Source of the DNA: Nocardia sp. | Lineage (GTDB): Bacteria > Actinomycetota > Actinomycetes > Mycobacteriales > Mycobacteriaceae | DNA: 64,000 nt | Assembly (NCBI RefSeq): GCF_025465275.1 | Contig: NZ_JAODNK010000007.1 | Location: forward strand, 1-64,000 | Reading direction: 5' to 3' | Part shown: piece after piece, positions 8,658 through 17,814 of the stretch | Layout: each line of letters opens with the position of its first letter | Numbering within the stretch: position 1 is the first letter of the stretch | The notes under the pieces: generated by a model | Database searches by the model: none | Seen by the model: the letters and a program-made list of their open reading frames with translations, nothing else | What the model was told of the DNA's origin: nothing | Program-made: the position numbers and the translations under genes

Positions 8658-9143
8658 TCAGGTCAGGACGCCGTCGATGCAGAGGCCGGAGGATCGGGTG
8701 GTTCGCGGGCGTACCGCGCCGGGGTCGAAGGTCCACTGGGAGATCGGGCCGGCGAATTTCCACAGCAGGCCGCCGCGTCCGTCGGAGACGGCCTGGTACA
8801 CGTCGTCGGGGCCCGGGATGAATTGGTCGCCGACGCAGGTGTCCTCGTATTCGGTGCCGGGTTGGCGTGCGCCGGCGCTGAATCTGCCTGCCGGGTTGGA
8901 GTCCGCGCCCGGGTTGGGGACTGTACTGACCGCTGCTGCTCGGCCGCGAGTCCAGTAGGGGGCCGGACCCTGCGATCCGCAGGTGTAGTCGGAGCCGCCC
9001 GCGCTCACCTGTGCCCCCTGTGGGTAGGCGGCGCCCGCCCAGAGGCAGGCGGGACCGGCTTCCGTACCGGTGTCGGCGGCGGTGAGGCCGAAGCTGCTTG
9101 CCGCTACCGCGAGCGAGGCGAGCAGCGTGAGAGTTTTGGTCAT
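8658..9143 (-). CDS. Small secreted cysteine-containing protein
   Basis: 161 aa. An N-terminal signal peptide (MTKTLTLLASLAVAASSFGL, cleavage near TAADTG) precedes a mature protein with four cysteines (ACLW, YTCG, DTCV, LCID) that could form two disulfides. The motif C-L-W-x-G-x-x-Y-P-x-G-A resembles small periplasmic Cys-rich domains such as DUF1496, but family membership is not certain. ATG 9143 is chosen because the signal peptide starts there; the longer frame to 9188 adds non-signal residues. Function unknown. No partner gene; the XRE regulator gene upstream is on the same strand about 115 bp away. Confidence 0.75.
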   Translation of the reverse strand: MTKTLTLLASLAVAASSFGLTAADTGTEAGPACLWAGAAYPQGAQVSAGGSDYTCGSQGPAPYWTRGRAAAVSTVPNPGADSNPAGRFSAGARQPGTEYEDTCVGDQFIPGPDDVYQAVSDGRGGLLWKFAGPISQWTFDPGAVRPRTTRSSGLCIDGVLT

Positions 9144-9257
9144 GGATGCACCCGTCAGCGAGAAACCCTGCGCCTGTGACGACTTCACGTGAAGTGCCCG
9201 TGTGGCGCGGCTGTCGGTAAGAGATAGGACGCTCGGTTACATCTCGGGTGCTCGCGC

Positions 9258-10091
9258 TCAGCGCGTGGTCGGCCGGGCGGCGACCAGGGATCGGAATACC
9301 GTGTCGGCACGGGAGCCGGGCGTCGCGCAGTAGACGATCATGCGCTGGTCGGTGTCGGAGATGTGCAGCACCTGGCATTCGAATTCGAGCAGGCCGAGGT
9401 CCGGGTGGTCGATGTGTTTGTTGTGGCCGCGGCGGACCTCCACATCGTGTGAGTTCCACATTTCGGCGAAACGTGGTGCGGTGCCGAGCAATTCGGTGAC
9501 CAATCGGGCCAGTGCGGGATTGCCCGGATAGCGGGCGTAGGCGGCACGCAGATCGGCGACCGTGGTGCGGGCGAAATTGCGCGTCTCGCTGTTCGACCAC
9601 TGCGGATGGTCGGCGGCGCTCAGGAACATCCAGCGCACCATATTGCGTTCGTGATCGGGAAAAGCGTCGAGATCGCCGATGAAGGGGATGGCAGAGTCGT
9701 TCCAGGCGAGGATTTCGTAGGTGGCGTCGACGACGTAGGCAGGCGTGCCGAGCGCATCGAGAATTGTTCGAACCGACTGGGGCACAGTTCGATTGGGTCC
9801 GGCGACGGTCGGCGGATTCTCCCCGCCCATGCGGAAGAGGTAGTCCCGCTCGTCCACCGTGAGGACCATTGCCCGCGCCAGCGCCGCCAGCACCTGCCGC
9901 GACGGCTTCGCCCCGCGCGCCTGCTCCATTCGGATGTAGTAGTCGACCGAGATCCCGGCCAGTTGCGCGACCTCCTGCCGCCGCAATCCCGGTGCGCGCC
10001 GGTTGATTCCGTCCGGCAGCCCGACATCACTCGGACGCAATCGGTTCCGCCTGGTGCGCAGGAAGTCCGCCAGTTCGCTTCGATCCGCCAT
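9258..10091 (-). CDS. XRE family regulator with MmyB-like ligand domain
   Basis: 277 aa. The helix-turn-helix of Cro/XRE type spans about 12-75 ('LRRQEVAQLAGISVDYYIRMEQARG'). A PAS-like MmyB domain (about 105-270) follows, containing 'PAYVVDATYEILAWNDSA' and 'LLEFECQVL'. This family is common in actinobacteria beside the oxidoreductase gene it controls, and here an SDR starts 86 bp away on the other strand. ATG 10091 (MADRSEL) is preferred over the frame start at 10133. The ligand is unknown; family structures bind fatty-acid-like molecules. Confidence 0.9.
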   Translation of the reverse strand: MADRSELADFLRTRRNRLRPSDVGLPDGINRRAPGLRRQEVAQLAGISVDYYIRMEQARGAKPSRQVLAALARAMVLTVDERDYLFRMGGENPPTVAGPNRTVPQSVRTILDALGTPAYVVDATYEILAWNDSAIPFIGDLDAFPDHERNMVRWMFLSAADHPQWSNSETRNFARTTVADLRAAYARYPGNPALARLVTELLGTAPRFAEMWNSHDVEVRRGHNKHIDHPDLGLLEFECQVLHISDTDQRMIVYCATPGSRADTVFRSLVAARPTTR

Positions 10092-10177
10092 GCCTCCAGT
10101 GTCGGCCAGTTCCGCGCCGGATGGGTGGTACAACCTGGTCCTCCCCAGCGCCGATTTCGGGCGCGATGCTGAATGAC

Positions 10178-10924
10178 ATGACTACAGCACTCATCACCGG
10201 AGCCAATAAGGGCATCGGCTACGAAACTGCCCGCCAACTCGCCGCTCGCGGCATCACCGTTCTTATCGGAGCACGCGATGCCGACCTGGGTCGCACCGCC
10301 GCCGACAAGCTGAAGGCCGAAGGCGCAGACGCGATCTTCGTGCAACTCGACGTGACCGACGAGCAATCCATTGCCCGGGCGGCGGACTGGATCGGGACCG
10401 AGTACGGCGTACTCGACATCCTCGTCAACAATGCTGCCATCGGGGGTTTCGTCGACGGCGACAACAATCCCTCGTCCACCACTCTCGCCACCCTCCGGAG
10501 GGTCTACGAGACCAACGTCTTCGGCGTAGTCGCTGTCACCAACGCCGTCCTCCCTCTACTGCGCCGCGCCGCGGCCGCCCGAATCGTCAATGTCTCCAGC
10601 GAAGTCGGCTCCATCGCCATGATGACCGACCCCGACAGCCCCATGTGGCCGATGGCGGCAATCCCCTATCCGTCCGCGAAGACCGCCCTCAACATGATCA
10701 CGGCCATGTACGCCAAGGAATTCTGGGACGCTCCCATCAAGGTGAACGCGGCCAATCCCGGCTACACGGCCACAGACTTCAATGGCAACGCCGGCTTCCG
10801 TACCCCGGCCCAGGGTGCCGAGCCGTCGGTACACCTCGCCACCCTGCCTGCCGACGGCCCCTCCGGCCAGCTCTGGGGCTATCACATGGGCGGCGACGTC
10901 GAATACGGTCCGCTCCCTTGGTGA
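10178..10924 (+). CDS. SDR family oxidoreductase
   Basis: 248 aa classical NAD(P)-dependent short-chain dehydrogenase: TGANKGIG (about 6-13), 'DILVNNAA', the catalytic Ser in 'IVNVSSEVGS' and Y-P-S-A-K. The TGANKGIG form and the insertion 'MMTDPDSPMWPMAAIPYPSAK' resemble carbonyl-reductase-like SDRs. ATG 10178 starts directly at the Rossmann strand. Divergent from the XRE regulator and probably its target. Substrate unknown. Confidence 0.92.
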   Translation: MTTALITGANKGIGYETARQLAARGITVLIGARDADLGRTAADKLKAEGADAIFVQLDVTDEQSIARAADWIGTEYGVLDILVNNAAIGGFVDGDNNPSSTTLATLRRVYETNVFGVVAVTNAVLPLLRRAAAARIVNVSSEVGSIAMMTDPDSPMWPMAAIPYPSAKTALNMITAMYAKEFWDAPIKVNAANPGYTATDFNGNAGFRTPAQGAEPSVHLATLPADGPSGQLWGYHMGGDVEYGPLPW

Positions 10925-10946
10925 TTGCGGGCCCACCACCCGCAAA

Positions 10947-10973
10947 CGCCCCGCCGAAGTTCTCGGCGGGGCG
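10947..10973. terminator. Bidirectional terminator
   Basis: An 11-bp perfect stem CGCCCCGCCGA/TCGGCGGGGCG (10947-10957 with 10963-10973) and a 5-base loop between the converging SDR and L,D-transpeptidase genes. Confidence 0.85.
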
Positions 10974-10993
10974 CTTGTGTGCCTGGTGCGGAT

Positions 10994-11515
10994 CTAGCGG
11001 ACGACCTCGATCACATCGCCCGGGCTGACCCAGCGGTAGAGGGTTTCGGCACCCTCGGGAGTCATGCGGATGCAGCCGTGCGACTTCTCCTCGATCGGGC
11101 CGATATGGGTCGCGATATCACCGTTGAAGAACACGGCCCACTTCATCTCGGCATTGTGCATGGTGCTCCAGTGGTACTCCTTCTTGGAGGCCACGTGGAA
11201 GACGCCGGGGGGTGTTTCGAACCCGGGCCGTCCGTGCGAGATGGGGGTGGGACCGTAGGTGACCTTGCCGTTCTCCATGAGCCAGGCCTCATTGTCGGAG
11301 AGGCTCATGCAGACTCGGGCCCCTTCGGACGTGCAGGGGGCCGTGACCGGCGCGGGCGCCGACGGCTGAATGATGGACGGTACGCCGGGGACATCGGGGC
11401 CACCGGGCCATAGCGGATCGGCCTGGGCGGTGCCCGCCATGGCGAGGGCCGCCGCCGCCATGCCGGTGAGTACCGCGGTACAGGCCGTGCGATTACGGAA
11501 ATGATTGCCACTCAT
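10994..11515 (-). CDS. L,D-transpeptidase (YkuD domain)
   Basis: 173 aa secreted enzyme. A signal peptide (about 1-33, ending AGTAQA-DP) is followed by a Pro-rich linker and a YkuD domain (about 70-173) with the catalytic motif S-H-G-C-I-R-M and the upstream His of 'ATHIGP'. It would form 3-3 cross-links or attach ligands to peptidoglycan. It is short and lacks the Ig-like domains of the mycobacterial Ldt enzymes. ATG 11515 has GAGGTTGGA upstream; the longer frame to 11584 is not needed. Confidence 0.9.
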   Translation of the reverse strand: MSGNHFRNRTACTAVLTGMAAAALAMAGTAQADPLWPGGPDVPGVPSIIQPSAPAPVTAPCTSEGARVCMSLSDNEAWLMENGKVTYGPTPISHGRPGFETPPGVFHVASKKEYHWSTMHNAEMKWAVFFNGDIATHIGPIEEKSHGCIRMTPEGAETLYRWVSPGDVIEVVR

Positions 11516-11690
11516 GACGTTCCAACCTCGCTCATCCAGGGGCGCAGCAGTGCGCGCCGGTGGTGGGGACCACCTCTTGGTCATGCATAGGAACTATCAC
11601 TGCATCTTAGGGGGCACAAACGGCGATTCCGGAGTATTGCCACCATTGGTAACCGGCGTGTACAGCGCGGAAGTGGAAGACTGACGCTTC

Positions 11691-12113
11691 ATGTGGGAGT
11701 ACGAATACAGCGCCGAGACCGATGTCGATCCGGAGGCGCTGTGGCGCAGCTGGTCCGATCCGGACCGGTGGCCCGAATGGAATCCGGGCATCGAAAGCTT
11801 CGAGCTGGACGGACCTTTCGCGGTCGGAACCACATTCCGGATGACCTCGCCGGAGGGCGACACTGTCGAACTGCGCTTCGTCGAGATCATCGAGGGCCGG
11901 CTCTGGGCCGACGTTTTCACCGGCGAAGGCTTCGAGATCCGCACCGACCACCGCCTGCAACTACTCGCCCCCGGCCGCACCATGGTCACCTACCGCACCG
12001 AGATCACCGGTCCCTCCGCCGATGCCGCCGGCCCGGAAATCGGCGCCCAGATCACCGCCGACTTCCCGGATGTGGTCGCCGGACTCATCAAGCACGCGGG
12101 CGCGTCCCAGTAG
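11691..12113 (+). CDS. SRPBCC (START-like) family protein
   Basis: 140 aa with a polyketide-cyclase/START-like fold: 'YEYSAETDVDPEALWRSWSD', 'WPEWNPGIESFELDG', a central beta-sheet region and the C-terminal long helix. These proteins bind hydrophobic ligands; some are cyclases. It stands alone and its stop almost touches the stop of the converging NUDIX gene. Ligand unknown. Confidence 0.85.
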   Translation: MWEYEYSAETDVDPEALWRSWSDPDRWPEWNPGIESFELDGPFAVGTTFRMTSPEGDTVELRFVEIIEGRLWADVFTGEGFEIRTDHRLQLLAPGRTMVTYRTEITGPSADAAGPEIGAQITADFPDVVAGLIKHAGASQ

Positions 12114-12114
12114 C

Positions 12115-12648
12115 TCAGCGCTGATTGCGCTCGTGCAGTAGCAGGAGCCCGTAGGCGGCGACCGATTGCGCGTCGACCATCACGCCCTCGGTGATCAGCG
12201 CTTCCAATTCGGCACGGGAGAACCACGCCGCCCGCATGTCCTGTTCGGAGGGTTCCCGCTCGTGCGGTCCCTCCGTCAGCACCGTCGCCAGGTAGATGCT
12301 GCCGTACTGGGTGCTGGTGGCGGGCGCGGGCGCGACCCTGCCGAGGTAGGTCAGCTGCTCGGCGCGCAGGCCCGTCTCCTCGCGGAGCTCCTGCCGTGCC
12401 ACCTCGATCGGGTCGAGGGTCCTGTCGGCGACGGAGCCGCCCGGAAATTCCCAAAAGCGTTGGCGCAGTGGATGTCTGAACTGCTCGACCAGGTGGAAAC
12501 GGTCGCCGTCCTGCGGCACGATAATGGCGAAATCGGATTTCTCGACTACCGCGTAGAGGCCCTGTTCGCCGTCGGGGCGGCGAATGATGTCCTCGCGGAC
12601 TGTTATCCACTGGTTGGAGTAGATCTCGCGGGAAGTGAGGACGTCCAT
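12115..12648 (-). CDS. NUDIX hydrolase (ADP-sugar pyrophosphatase-like)
   Basis: 177 aa. The NUDIX domain has 'WEFPGGSV' followed by the box end 'ARQELREETGL', i.e. REUXEEXGU with Gln for the first Arg. The spacing between GG and the REEx part is slightly longer than usual, and the first Glu of the box is not obvious. The N-terminal beta-sheet 'SREIYSNQWITVREDII' is typical of ADP-ribose pyrophosphatases. Shine-Dalgarno GGAGGA lies upstream of ATG 12648. Substrate not determinable. Confidence 0.9.
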   Translation of the reverse strand: MDVLTSREIYSNQWITVREDIIRRPDGEQGLYAVVEKSDFAIIVPQDGDRFHLVEQFRHPLRQRFWEFPGGSVADRTLDPIEVARQELREETGLRAEQLTYLGRVAPAPATSTQYGSIYLATVLTEGPHEREPSEQDMRAAWFSRAELEALITEGVMVDAQSVAAYGLLLLHERNQR

Positions 12649-12679
12649 CCCGTGATCCTCCCCGAGTATCGCCGCGCTG

Positions 12680-13585
12680 TCAGCGGCGCAGGGCGGTTCC
12701 GACTGTGGAGGCGGCGGTGACGGTGGCGGCGGCCAGGTCGCGGAGGCGGGCTGCGGGGAGGTGGGTGTCGGGGCAGGCGACGATCGAGGCGATCACGGTG
12801 CCGTCGGGGGAGAAGACGGGGGCCGAGACCGAGACGACGGCGTTGTCTTCGCCGAGTTCGTCGGGGAGATAGTCGATAGTGATGAGTTCGGTGATCATGG
12901 CGCTGAGGCGGTGCCGCAGCGGATCGGTGACGGGTGAATGTCGCAGTGCCGCCAGGGCTTCCAGCATGGGAGTGGAATCGTCGGCTAGGCGCTCGACCGC
13001 ATAGCCGCGGGTGCGAATGGCGTCGAGGACCGCGTTGAGGCGCGGACGGTGCGCGGGTTCGGCGCCGGCCAGCCACTGCCGGCGGGCGGGCTCGGGGGCC
13101 CAGGCGATGAATTCGCGGCAGACCGGCGGGGCGAAGGGCATGCGGCGGCCGGCGCGCATCCAATGCACGGACGGGGTGCCGATCATCTCGGTGATGAGGA
13201 TCGAGTTCTGCTCGCGTTCGGCCAGGAAGGCCGGAACCTGGTGTGCCTGCGCCAGTTCGCGCATGGCGTCGGCGGCCAGGCTGCGGATGGGGAAGGCGGC
13301 CTCGGCGCGCCGGGCGACGGTCATCAAACCCAGGCCCAGGCAGTAATTGCCGTCCTCGTCGCGAATGGTCCAGCCCTCGCCGGTGAGCTGGGTCAGCACG
13401 GCGTGCGCGGTGGCGCGGGACATGCCGGTGCCGCGAATGATGCGCGCGAGCGAGAGATGTTCGGCCGGATGCCGGGACAGCAGTTCGATGGTCTGCACCA
13501 CGCGCCGCGTGGGCGGGGAGACCGCGCCCGACTCGCTGGTGGGAGCGGTCTCGGAGAGCGCGGTGGCGGAGCTGATTTCAGACAC
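12680..13585 (-). CDS. IclR family transcriptional regulator
   Basis: 301 aa. An N-terminal winged HTH (about 28-85, 'LSLARIIRGTGMSRATAHAVLTQL') is followed by the IclR effector domain ('VPAFLAEREQNSILITEMIG', 'ENAVVSVSAPVFSPDG'). GTG 13585 has AGAGG upstream; a TTG at 13651 would lengthen it by 22 residues. It is divergent from cysD and its likely target is the sulfate-activation/sulfotransferase operon. A perfect 14-bp palindrome (13720-13733) lies between the two genes. Confidence 0.88.
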   Translation of the reverse strand: MSEISSATALSETAPTSESGAVSPPTRRVVQTIELLSRHPAEHLSLARIIRGTGMSRATAHAVLTQLTGEGWTIRDEDGNYCLGLGLMTVARRAEAAFPIRSLAADAMRELAQAHQVPAFLAEREQNSILITEMIGTPSVHWMRAGRRMPFAPPVCREFIAWAPEPARRQWLAGAEPAHRPRLNAVLDAIRTRGYAVERLADDSTPMLEALAALRHSPVTDPLRHRLSAMITELITIDYLPDELGEDNAVVSVSAPVFSPDGTVIASIVACPDTHLPAARLRDLAAATVTAASTVGTALRR

Positions 13586-13719
13586 TGTGACCTCTGCTGC
13601 TCGTGCTTGCTGCGGCTTCCGGCGGGTGGACGCCGGTATGTGACGTACCAATTCGGCGCGGGGTATTGACCGTCACAGGCTAGCGACCTATCGTCGGTGT
13701 CACATAATCGAACAATAGC

Positions 13720-13733
13720 GTCGAATATTCGAC
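13720..13733. promoter_or_regulatory. 14-bp palindrome, candidate IclR operator
   Basis: GTCGAATATTCGAC is a perfect palindrome located 71 bp before the cysD ATG and 135 bp from the IclR start. It is the clearest dyad in the divergent region. Assignment to the IclR protein is inference from position. Confidence 0.5.
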
Positions 13734-13803
13734 AACGCAAGCCTTGGACGGACACCAACCGGACAGGCACGTTGACGGAAGACGCGGCGAGTGAGTGAAG
13801 CGA

Positions 13804-14709
13804 ATGCGCGCGGGATACGAGTTGTCGCACCTGGACGCCCTGGAGGCGGAATCGGTGCACATTATTCGAGAGGTTGCCGCCACCTTCGAACGGCCGGTGC
13901 TGCTGTTCTCCGGCGGTAAGGACTCGGCGGTCATGCTGGAACTGGCGCGGCGAGCCTTCTGGCCCGCACCGCTGCCCTTTCCGCTGATGCACATCGATAC
14001 GGGCCGCAATTTCGACGAGGTCATCGACTTCCGGGATCGCACGGCCGAGCGGCTGGGAGCGCAGCTGCTGGTGGGCCGGGTGCAGGACGATATCGACGCC
14101 GGCCGGGTCACCGAGGTCGCGGGCGAGACCCGCAATCGGCTGCAGACCGCCACACTGCTGCGCAGTATCCGCGAGGAGCGGTTCGACGCGGTCTTCGGCG
14201 GGGCCCGGCGTGATGAGGAGAAGGCGCGAGCCAAGGAGCGGGTGTTCAGCTTCCGCGACGAGTTCGGCGCGTGGGATCCGCGGGCGCAGCGGCCCGAGGT
14301 GTGGAGCCTCTACAACGGCGCCCACCGCAAGGGTGAGCATATTCGCGTCTTCCCGCTCTCGAACTGGACCGAGCTCGATATCTGGGAGTACATCGATCGC
14401 GCCGAGGTGGCGCTGCCGTCGCTGTACTACGCACACCGCCGCCAGGTGATCGAGCGCGACGGAATGCTGCTGGCCGACAATAAGTTCCTGACCGCGCAGC
14501 CCGGTGAGAAGGTTTTCGAAACCACCGTGCGCTTCCGCACCCTGGGCGATGCCGACTGCACCGGATGCGTCGAATCCGACGCGGCCAATGCCACCGAGGT
14601 GATCGCCGAAACCGCGGTCACCCGGCTCACCGAGCGCGGCGCCACCCGCGCCGACGACCGAATCTCCGACTCCGGCATGGAAGATCGCAAGCGAGAGGGC
14701 TACTTCTGA
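13804..14709 (+). CDS. cysD: Sulfate adenylyltransferase subunit 2, CysD
   Basis: 301 aa ATP-sulfurylase small subunit: sulfate + ATP gives APS, with energy from GTP hydrolysis by CysN. The PP-loop motif SGGKDS lies at about 36-41. 'HIDTGRNFDEVIDFRD' and the C-terminal 'CTGCVESDA...GYF' are typical. ATG 13804 is chosen; a GTG at 13795 is also in frame and neither has a strong Shine-Dalgarno. The stop overlaps the cysNC start (TGATG), so the two are translationally coupled. First gene of a five-gene operon. Confidence 0.95.
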   Translation: MRAGYELSHLDALEAESVHIIREVAATFERPVLLFSGGKDSAVMLELARRAFWPAPLPFPLMHIDTGRNFDEVIDFRDRTAERLGAQLLVGRVQDDIDAGRVTEVAGETRNRLQTATLLRSIREERFDAVFGGARRDEEKARAKERVFSFRDEFGAWDPRAQRPEVWSLYNGAHRKGEHIRVFPLSNWTELDIWEYIDRAEVALPSLYYAHRRQVIERDGMLLADNKFLTAQPGEKVFETTVRFRTLGDADCTGCVESDAANATEVIAETAVTRLTERGATRADDRISDSGMEDRKREGYF

Positions 14710-16595
14710 TGCGCCGCAACCTTTTACGACTGGCCACCGCGGGCAGTGTCGACGACGGCAAATCAACCCTCATCGGGCGCTTGCTGTTCGACTCCAAATC
14801 GCTGTTCACCGATCAGCTCGACGCCCTCGAACGGGTCAGCCTGGCGCGCGGTAGCGGTCAGCCGGATCTGGCGCTGGTCACCGACGGGCTGCGGGCCGAG
14901 CGGGAGCAGGGCATCACCATCGATGTCGCGTACCGCTACTTCACCACCCCGCGTAGGAAATTCATCATCGCGGACACTCCGGGGCATGTGCAGTACACCC
15001 GGAACATGGTCACCGGTGCGTCCACCGCGGATCTGGCGCTCATTCTGGTGGATGCCCGCAAAGGTGTTTCCGAGCAGACGCGGCGGCACGCCTTCCTGTC
15101 CTCGCTGCTGGGTGTCGGCCACCTGGTGCTGTGCGTGAACAAGATGGATCTGGTCGACTGGTCCGAGCAGCGCTTCGAGGAAATCCGTTCGGAATTCGCG
15201 GATTTCGCGACCAAGCTCGATGTCGGCGACCTCAGTTTCCTTCCGCTCTCGGCGCTGCACGGCGACAATGTGGTCGACATGTCCGAGCACACACCGTGGT
15301 ACCCGGGGCCGACACTGCTGCGGCATCTCGAAGAGGTGCACATCGCCTCCGACCGCAATCTCATCGATACGAGACTGCCTGTGCAGTACGTGATTCGCCC
15401 GCACGGCGAGAGCCAGCGCAGTTATGCGGGCACCATCGCGGGCGGCATCTTCAAGCCTGGCGATGAGGTGGTGGCGCTGCCTTCGGGCCGCACCAGTCAC
15501 GTGACGGAGATCTGGGGACCGGGCGGCAGCAAGATCGACGAAGCCTTCGCCGGTATGGCGGTCTCGCTCACCCTCGACGACGAAATCGATATCGGCCGTG
15601 GGGATATGCTCGCCCGGCCCGGCAATCAGCCGCATCAGGATCGTGAAATCGACGCCATGGTGTGCTGGTTCTCCGATGCCGCGCAGCTGCGGGCCGGGAA
15701 CGATTACAGCATTCGCACCGCCACCCAGAACTCGAAGGTGCGGGTCACCGAGCTGGACTACCGGCTCGATGTGAACACTCTGCATCGACAGACGGAGGCG
15801 GATGAGCTGGCGCTCAATGACATCGGGCGCGTCACCCTGCATACCCGGCAGCCGATCATGTTCGACCCGTACCGGGACAATCGCGCCACCGGCAGTTTCA
15901 TTCTGGTCGACGAGACCACGAATCAGACTGTGGCAGCGGGCATGATCACCGCGCGGACCCCCGGCCTCACCGAGGCGACCAGTGATCGTGGCCATCGCGC
16001 CACGGGCCGGCGGCCGCGTGCGAATGTGGTGTGGCACAACTCCGCGGTCGAGCGCACCCAGCGTCTCAGCGAAGGCGCGACAATCTGGCTGACCGGGCTC
16101 TCCGGATCCGGAAAGTCGTCCATCGCAGTGGAATTGGAGCGGCAGCTGATCGCCTCCGGGCGACCCGCCTATCTGCTCGACGGCGATAATCTGCGGCACG
16201 GGCTCACCAGCAATCTCGGGTTCACCGATGAGGACCGCCGCGAGAACATCCGCCGCGTCTCCGAAACCGCCGCATTGTTCGCGGATGCGGGCACCATCGC
16301 CATCGTCTCGCTCATCAGTCCGTTCCGCGAGCAGCGGCGGGATGCGCGAAAGCTGCACGCCGGCAAGCATTTGCCGTTCCACGAGATCTTCGTGGACACC
16401 CCGCTCGAGGAGTGCGAGCTGCGCGATCCCAAGGGCCTCTACAAGCGTGCCCGCTCGGGGGAGCTGCCCGAATTCACCGGCATCTCCTCGCCCTATGAGC
16501 GGCCCGAGTATGCCGAACTGGTCATAACGCCCGATCAGGGCACCCCGACCGACGTTGCTCTCCGCATCCGTACCGAACTCGGCTTTATCTCTTAG
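14709..16595 (+). CDS. cysNC: Bifunctional CysN-CysC: sulfate adenylyltransferase large subunit and APS kinase
   Basis: 628 aa fusion. The N-terminal CysN GTPase (1 to about 430) has the P-loop AGSVDDGKST (11-20), the DTPGH G3 motif and NKMD (G4). The C-terminal APS kinase (about 445-628) has a second P-loop GLSGSGKSS (near 461) and 'FVDTPLEECELRDPKGLYKRAR'. Together with CysD it makes PAPS, the sulfate donor for sulfotransferases. The domain order equals Rv1286 of M. tuberculosis. ATG 14709 overlaps the cysD stop; the long upstream extension of the frame is an overlap with cysD and not real. The next gene starts 19 bp downstream. Confidence 0.95.
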   Translation: MRRNLLRLATAGSVDDGKSTLIGRLLFDSKSLFTDQLDALERVSLARGSGQPDLALVTDGLRAEREQGITIDVAYRYFTTPRRKFIIADTPGHVQYTRNMVTGASTADLALILVDARKGVSEQTRRHAFLSSLLGVGHLVLCVNKMDLVDWSEQRFEEIRSEFADFATKLDVGDLSFLPLSALHGDNVVDMSEHTPWYPGPTLLRHLEEVHIASDRNLIDTRLPVQYVIRPHGESQRSYAGTIAGGIFKPGDEVVALPSGRTSHVTEIWGPGGSKIDEAFAGMAVSLTLDDEIDIGRGDMLARPGNQPHQDREIDAMVCWFSDAAQLRAGNDYSIRTATQNSKVRVTELDYRLDVNTLHRQTEADELALNDIGRVTLHTRQPIMFDPYRDNRATGSFILVDETTNQTVAAGMITARTPGLTEATSDRGHRATGRRPRANVVWHNSAVERTQRLSEGATIWLTGLSGSGKSSIAVELERQLIASGRPAYLLDGDNLRHGLTSNLGFTDEDRRENIRRVSETAALFADAGTIAIVSLISPFREQRRDARKLHAGKHLPFHEIFVDTPLEECELRDPKGLYKRARSGELPEFTGISSPYERPEYAELVITPDQGTPTDVALRIRTELGFIS

Positions 16596-16614
16596 AAAGA
16601 AGTGCTGACGCCTG

Positions 16615-17814
16615 ATGGAACCCACTAACGACCAGGCCGAACTACCGCTGACCGAGCCTTTCCTGGCTGCGGTCGCGGAGGCCGAGAAGCTCATCGCAGC
16701 AGCGGAATTCATCCGTGACGAGCACGATCTCGCCGAGGGCTACGACTATCTGCAGGGCAGTATTGCCGCGGTACTGCAGCTTTCGCGGGCACACGGCAAA
16801 TCGCACCCGTACTTCGTGACCTCCACCGGGCCGTATACCAAGATGGGCCTGGATAATCCGGACACGCTGTACTACCACGCCACCGTCGAGTCGGACGGCG
16901 AATACCTGCTCACCGGTGTGCGTGGCAATACAGCCGACCTGAGTTTTCAGGTGCTCAAGGGTGATTACACCGCCACCGATGTGCCCAATGGTGACGATGC
17001 CTTCGACGACCGGCGGCTCGAGATCGCCGAGGACGGCAGCTATCAGCTACGGTTCGGGCCGCCCAAGGAGAATCCGGGGCCGAACTACTTCGTGCTCGGC
17101 GAGGGCGCGTCCATGCTCGCGGTGCGAGAGGTCTACAGCGACTGGGCGAATGAGCGCAAGGGCAGCATTCGGATCGAGCGCGTCGATACCATCGGCACCG
17201 CGCCCGCCGAAGCCGATGTGACGGCATTGCGCAAGCGGTATCGCGCGGCGGGCCGCATGCTGCTGACCCGGGTGAACACCTGGTTCAACTTCCCCAAGTG
17301 GTTCTACCTGAACCTGCCGGTCAATACCTTGACCGAACCCCGGCTCACGCCAGGTGGTTTGAGCACGCAGTACTCCTCGGTGGGGCACTACGAGCTCGAG
17401 GACGATCAGGCGCTCATCATCACCGTGCCGAAATCCGATGCGCCGTACCAGGGTTTCCAGCTCGGCAGCCGCTGGTACATCTCGCTGGACTACTCCAACC
17501 ACCAGACCAGCCTCAATCATGCTCAGGCGCAGGTCGATCCGGACGGCTTGATCCGGATGGTGGTCTCCGCGCGCAATCCCGGGGTCGCCAACTGGATCGA
17601 GACCACGGGCCGTCGGCTCGGCATTCTGCAGTTCCGCTGGCAGCGGGTCTCGGGGCCGATCACTCCGGAGCAGGGCCCCACCATCGAACTGGTGCCCTTC
17701 GACAAGGTGGCCGAACAACTGCCGCACTTCGCGCACAATCAGATCGACGAGGCGGGCTGGCGTGATCGAATCGCCACTCGTCAGCGGGCTTTCGCAGAGA
17801 GGATGCTGGGATGA
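16615..17814 (+). CDS. DUF1214/DUF1254-type protein (Rv3531c-like)
   Basis: 399 aa cytosolic protein with no signal peptide. The N-terminal helical part (1-60) is followed by beta-rich DUF1214-like modules, including 'GPYTKMGLDNPDTLYYHATV' and 'SRWYISLDYSNHQTSLN'. Its place just before an SDR and a sulfotransferase matches, as I recall it, the Rv3531c-Rv3530c-Rv3529c order of M. tuberculosis. The biochemical role of the family is not known. Stop overlaps the next gene's start (ATGA). Confidence 0.8.
   Translation: MEPTNDQAELPLTEPFLAAVAEAEKLIAAAEFIRDEHDLAEGYDYLQGSIAAVLQLSRAHGKSHPYFVTSTGPYTKMGLDNPDTLYYHATVESDGEYLLTGVRGNTADLSFQVLKGDYTATDVPNGDDAFDDRRLEIAEDGSYQLRFGPPKENPGPNYFVLGEGASMLAVREVYSDWANERKGSIRIERVDTIGTAPAEADVTALRKRYRAAGRMLLTRVNTWFNFPKWFYLNLPVNTLTEPRLTPGGLSTQYSSVGHYELEDDQALIITVPKSDAPYQGFQLGSRWYISLDYSNHQTSLNHAQAQVDPDGLIRMVVSARNPGVANWIETTGRRLGILQFRWQRVSGPITPEQGPTIELVPFDKVAEQLPHFAHNQIDEAGWRDRIATRQRAFAERMLG

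Noticed and set aside
10092..10177. TGGTACAACCTGGTCC as operator of the XRE/SDR pair
   Set aside because: Only a weak dyad and a single copy; position is suggestive but not enough to list as a site.
14763..16712. 649-codon open frame opposite cysNC
   Set aside because: It is the antisense shadow of a well-conserved high-GC gene; its translation is rich in Arg/Gly/His and shows no domain.
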